Assembly: GCA_003956705.1 (NCBI GenBank)
Contig: QZCP01000122.1
Coordinates: 5,783-69,782 of the forward strand
Length of the DNA stretch: 64,000 bases
Reading direction: 5' to 3'
DNA from: Brevipalpus yothersi
Taxonomy: Eukaryota > Arthropoda > Arachnida > Trombidiformes > Tenuipalpidae
Shown here: piece by piece, positions 60,566 to 64,000 of the stretch
Numbering within the stretch: the first letter of the stretch is position 1
Layout of the letters: every line of letters begins with the position of its first letter
Notes under the pieces: model-generated
What the model saw: the letters and a program-made list of their open reading frames with translations, nothing else
What the model was told of the DNA's origin: nothing
Databases searched by the model: none
Translations under genes and position numbers: made by a program

Positions 60566-63184
60566 CTTCTTTCACCATCTTTTCTCTACTTACCAGTACT
60601 GATGAAATTTGGATGAATTTTGGTCCCCAGATATTGCCAATTGCATTGCTTGTTAGTTTCGGTGTGTGTGCATAAAATTTTGAAGGATCCAATTATTCCA
60701 CTACAGCTCGATGGCATCTTCAAGCTTCATCTAGGGAAAATGTGTGTGCTCAAAAACCACAAATCTTGTGTCAAGAGCTTTTTTTCTCTATCTCACAATC
60801 TGAATACTTTTGACAGTTAGCTGGATGAATTTGATAGAGTATAATACAGTCCTGCATATCTGTATGAGCTCTAAATTTATCAATACGATACATGTATACA
60901 TGATTGATATATGAAAATTATTGAGAAAAAAAAAGTTGTCAGTAATGAGGTTATTCATCTGAGAAAAAATCTGTTCTCGATAGGAAAATTCTGAGTTTCT
61001 CAATGGGTTGCGAAAAGGAAGCATACCATGAACACACAGTTTCTCATTCCGATTACACTTCTGATCATTGAAACTTCCATCAATCTTGACTTGAGGTTTC
61101 ACTCAAACACAGAAGTCATCAAGCTCAAAGTGATGGTCTAGGCATTCGTTGATTTATTTATGAGGGAGATCTGTTTTCCTAAGGCTTTCTAGATAGATAA
61201 ATAGATCTTAGAAGTTTTAAAATTCTCAAGGTTCCCAAGTTAGTAAGCAGCATTCCAACCTTACCATGGTGGCCAAGGAATACTTTCTGGTCAAAGTGAA
61301 TCCTTCGAATATTCTTGGAAATATAAATTTAATCTATCAATAATATTACGAAATATTCCAGGGAATCGGTTCCATCCCAAGATACTTGAGTAGGTTTTTG
61401 TCACTGGACTGAATTCTATTCCCAAGATCACTTCATGTACATTGAAACAGAAGCCAATAAGTTGCGATTACTCAGGTATTCATTCCTTCTAATTTTCCTT
61501 CTAAAAAATATTTGACCTTCTGAATGTCATCCTACCAGACAAATGTGTTTTTGTTACACTAAAACAGAAAATATACATTTGTATAGAGTGAAGAGAATAT
61601 CGATATGCTGATTCTGCCCTAATTGTTTGTGTAAAAATTTTGATTGCACAATTTCTACTTGATGAATCCCCGAGAAATCATCCATCATCAATCTAATTGA
61701 TATCTTTAGGAATTGGTTTAACATTTTTCACCTCTTCTCACACCACAGAAAATACTCATCCATTCAGCCAGTGTGTAGTAGATGTGAGAAAGCTATCTGT
61801 ACAAGGAGTATCTATGAAAGCTGAGAGAAAGAAGTGTAAGAAAAACTGGTGAACGTATATTTGCCATAGAGAAAAGGATGAGGATGAGAGAAAGAGAGAA
61901 GAGAGTATCCTTTTCTTATTCCTTGAAAGATGTATCGATCCAAGCAAACATCTTGCTTCTCACATTTCAAATTATCTTTACCGTCTTCAGCCTCTTTTCC
62001 TTTTCCTTTTCCCTCTTCTTCTTCTTCTTCTTCTTCCTTTTTTGGGGTAAGTTGAATAGAAGAAGAAGAAAAAAATATCCATCATCATTCACCAATTTGA
62101 AGCTACCTTGCCAAGATCACATCAGATTCTTTAACTTTGCTTGATGATTCCCAATTCTCATATGACTTTGGCCAGATTCATTTCTTTTACATCAATTCTC
62201 TCTCTTTCACTCTCCATACTGACCAAGTTAAACGTCTTACAAAACTTTATATGTGCACACGATATCTTCCTTGATTCATTTCATGATCACTAGCTTTATA
62301 TTATATGGCGATTCCAAGCATGAACAAATTCTTCCCTAACCGAAAAAATTGGGTGTCTAAGAAGTTATTTAAGCATAAAATTAGAACCAATCGATCTAGT
62401 GAACGCTTGATGCACCTGAATTCATACTCATCAGCTGATTGAATACACCCAGCCATCGAACGTAAACAGTGGAAAGGTACTGAGGAAAGATTTATAATTC
62501 TCTCTCTTTCTCTTGACTTTTAATCACAGAGGCTGCTAAATATGCGCTCAAATACTTGGCACGCTGTGGATCATCTACCAAGCCGGAGCCAGATTGTTTT
62601 CGTGAACAAATTTTGTGTGTAGACCCTGTTCTGGAAGGTAAATATCAATTGAGCATCGCTGAATTAAAGCTTAAATCTCATTTCCCTGGCCCAGTAAAAT
62701 TTCCATCTACATTTCATTAGAATTGCATGAGTTTTGGAGTAATATCCATTTGAGATTCTTGATTCGTTTGAAGAGTTGAATTTTTAACTCTTTTCTCTCT
62801 TACTCACTTTTCTTTTACAGCATTTGGAAACGCTAAGACTGTACATAATGAAAATTCGACTCGTTTTGTAAGTAAACTCAAATTGAACTATCTTTCTCTC
62901 TATTTTTCTAACCAAAATTATCTCTCTTCATAAAAAATTGACCCCCATCAAATGTTAGCCTCTATCACGCTAAAATTTATCTTCTATCCACTTCTTCATG
63001 ATGTACTGGTGAAAAGTTCTCTCATCTACTGTATTCTTCACGTTTTCACCTAATGCTCATATGTTCTTTCTTTCTTTTTCTCTCTCTCTCTCTTATCCTC
63101 TTTTCTATTCCATGAAACAGGGAAAATTCCTGGAAATTGAATTCGATTATAATGATAATCCTGTTGGGGCCAGTATAACAAATT
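57423..63184 (+). CDS. Class I unconventional myosin, N-terminal exons (cut by window end)
   Basis: Actin motor linking membranes to actin. Six exons seen: 57423-57554, 58781-58896, 59103-59197, 62530-62637, 62821-62867, 63121-63184; the next exon must start with phase 1 beyond about 63184 and probably past 64000. The 187 codons read show the motor head start: LELLTEESIISNF, IYTYIGTMVVSINPYKHLSIYSPEV, PPHIYALVEFAF, the P-loop GESGSGKTEAAKYALKYLA, DPVLEAFGNAKTVHNENSTRFGKFLEIEF (written here as DPVLEAFGNAKTVHNE then NSTRFGKFLEIEF) with switch I, and GASITN. The short head start without an SH3 domain, and the FEIEFD/NPVGASITN style, fit class I, near Myo1a/b/c. Introns are long (1226 nt and 3332 nt), unlike other genes here. 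Confidence 0.88.
59198..62529 (+). other. Large intron 3 of the myosin I gene
   Basis: A 3.3-kb intron between the P-loop exon and the next. It contains a (CT)n tract at 60517-60562 and several purine-rich stretches whose open frames read Glu/Arg-rich or Ser/Leu-rich. No nested gene is supported on either strand. Confidence 0.7.
60517..60562. repeat. (CT)n microsatellite
   Basis: A CT run inside the large myosin intron. Confidence 0.96.
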
Positions 63185-64000
63185 GTGAGTACTTTGCCTC
63201 ATTTACTTTGTTTCATCACCCACACACATAGAGGTACGCTTTTACAATCAACTTGATATGATGAGAAATGAAGAATCAAGCCGAATGAATACACAGAGAA
63301 TTTGTAGAATTTTTTTTGCTATTCTCTTCATTTTCTCCTATTCTCTCTATACTTATTTGGAGGTTCTTTTCCATTCCTATCCTGAAAGAAACTAAAACTA
63401 TTCGCACACACATACATACATATATACATACATACATAGCAGCATCTCAAAACCATTTTTTCACTTATTCTACACACATTCAGAGAGAGAAGATTCTTCA
63501 TCTGGAAGATTGAACGAGCTCCATTCGTAAACCATTAATATAAAAGAAGAGAAACCATAAAGCAAAAAAGTTTTACGGTCTATCTTGATATATGGTAGTG
63601 CAAGCCACCAAAGGCTTTTACAATCAAAGTAGATAATATTTTCTTCTCGCTCTTTTTCTCTCTCTTCTGTACTCAGTATGTTGAAAAATTCGTTTAATAC
63701 TCTTCAATTGATCCATGATGTGGATCAAATTTTGCCACCTAAAGTGATGCCTTTCCATAGGTATACTTTTTTCTCTTCTCTTTCTCTCATGATATGAGAT
63801 TCCAGTCAAGTCCATCTGCTTTAAAACCATTAGACTCAGAGCAAAATTTTTTTAAGTTCTTTTCAGTTCTTTCTCAAAGCGTATCTGATTTGAAAAAAAC
63901 ATTCATTCTAAGAGCATCTTCGTTTCTTCGATTCTTTTAACTACACTACATGTATATCATCAGAATTCCACCAGAAGGATCACATCTGAATTGCATCAAA
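63185..64000. other. Myosin I intron running to the window end
   Basis: The family next reads a conserved Y-L-L-E-K-S-R-V exon, which I do not find here in the needed phase. The only tempting acceptor, at about 63676, would give an immediate stop. So the window probably ends inside this intron. Confidence 0.55.

Noticed and set aside
63677..63770. Candidate next myosin exon after the acceptor at about 63676
   Set aside because: In the required phase it stops immediately, and it does not encode the expected conserved motif following GASITN.

Overview
The window is nuclear DNA from a small-genome eukaryote, most likely an arthropod and possibly an acariform mite. The group is inferred from gene content and I hold it loosely. 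Evidence: AT-rich intergenic DNA; GT-AG introns, many only 54-77 nt; an animal-only gene set (EXT2, Golgi alpha-mannosidase II, HDAC11, RAB3GAP2, HAPSTR1, SPOP, class I myosin); BTB-zinc-finger paralogues; and one promoter with a TATA box plus an arthropod-type TCAGT initiator. There are no bacterial operons, ribosome binding sites or CRISPR arrays. Runs of (GA)n/(CT)n are scattered throughout, and one contains an assembly gap of 644 N.

Layout. 0-9 kb: an intronless SPOP/roadkill gene (+) and a small secreted cysteine-rich protein gene (-) with a core promoter. 9-17.3 kb: gene-poor and microsatellite-rich. 17.4-24.6 kb: a three-exon gene for a basic secreted peptide (-) and a four-exon HAPSTR1 orthologue (-). 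24.6-25.4 kb: the gap inside a (CT)n tract. 27.4-33.6 kb: HDAC11 (-, 5 exons) and Golgi alpha-mannosidase II (-, 7 exons). 34.8-46 kb is the least ordinary part: a truncated copy of the 3' end of EXT2, coding-like segments I cannot name, a decayed Tc1/mariner-like transposon, a tandem pair of divergent BTB-zinc-finger genes (-), a two-exon orphan gene (+) and a tRNA-derived SINE. 46.9-50.6 kb: an APC2 (ANAPC2) C-terminal fragment with an in-frame TAG, then intact EXT2 (-). 51.3-55.8 kb: RAB3GAP2 (+, 7 exons). 57.4-64 kb: the first six exons of a class I myosin (+), cut off by the window edge.

The genes are ordinary neighbours rather than one pathway. Themes recur: SPOP (CUL3 adaptor), APC2 (cullin-like APC/C scaffold) and HAPSTR1 (HUWE1 partner) belong to ubiquitin ligation; EXT2 and mannosidase II build Golgi glycans; RAB3GAP2 and myosin I serve membrane traffic. 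Exon boundaries were set by hand from splice consensus, reading-frame continuity and remembered family sequence. For all eight spliced gene models that lie wholly inside the window, the summed exon lengths divide exactly by three. No previously undescribed multi-gene system was found. The most distinctive items are the EXT2 segmental duplication, the nonsense-containing APC2 fragment, the BTB-ZF pair, the SINE and two lineage-restricted secreted protein genes.
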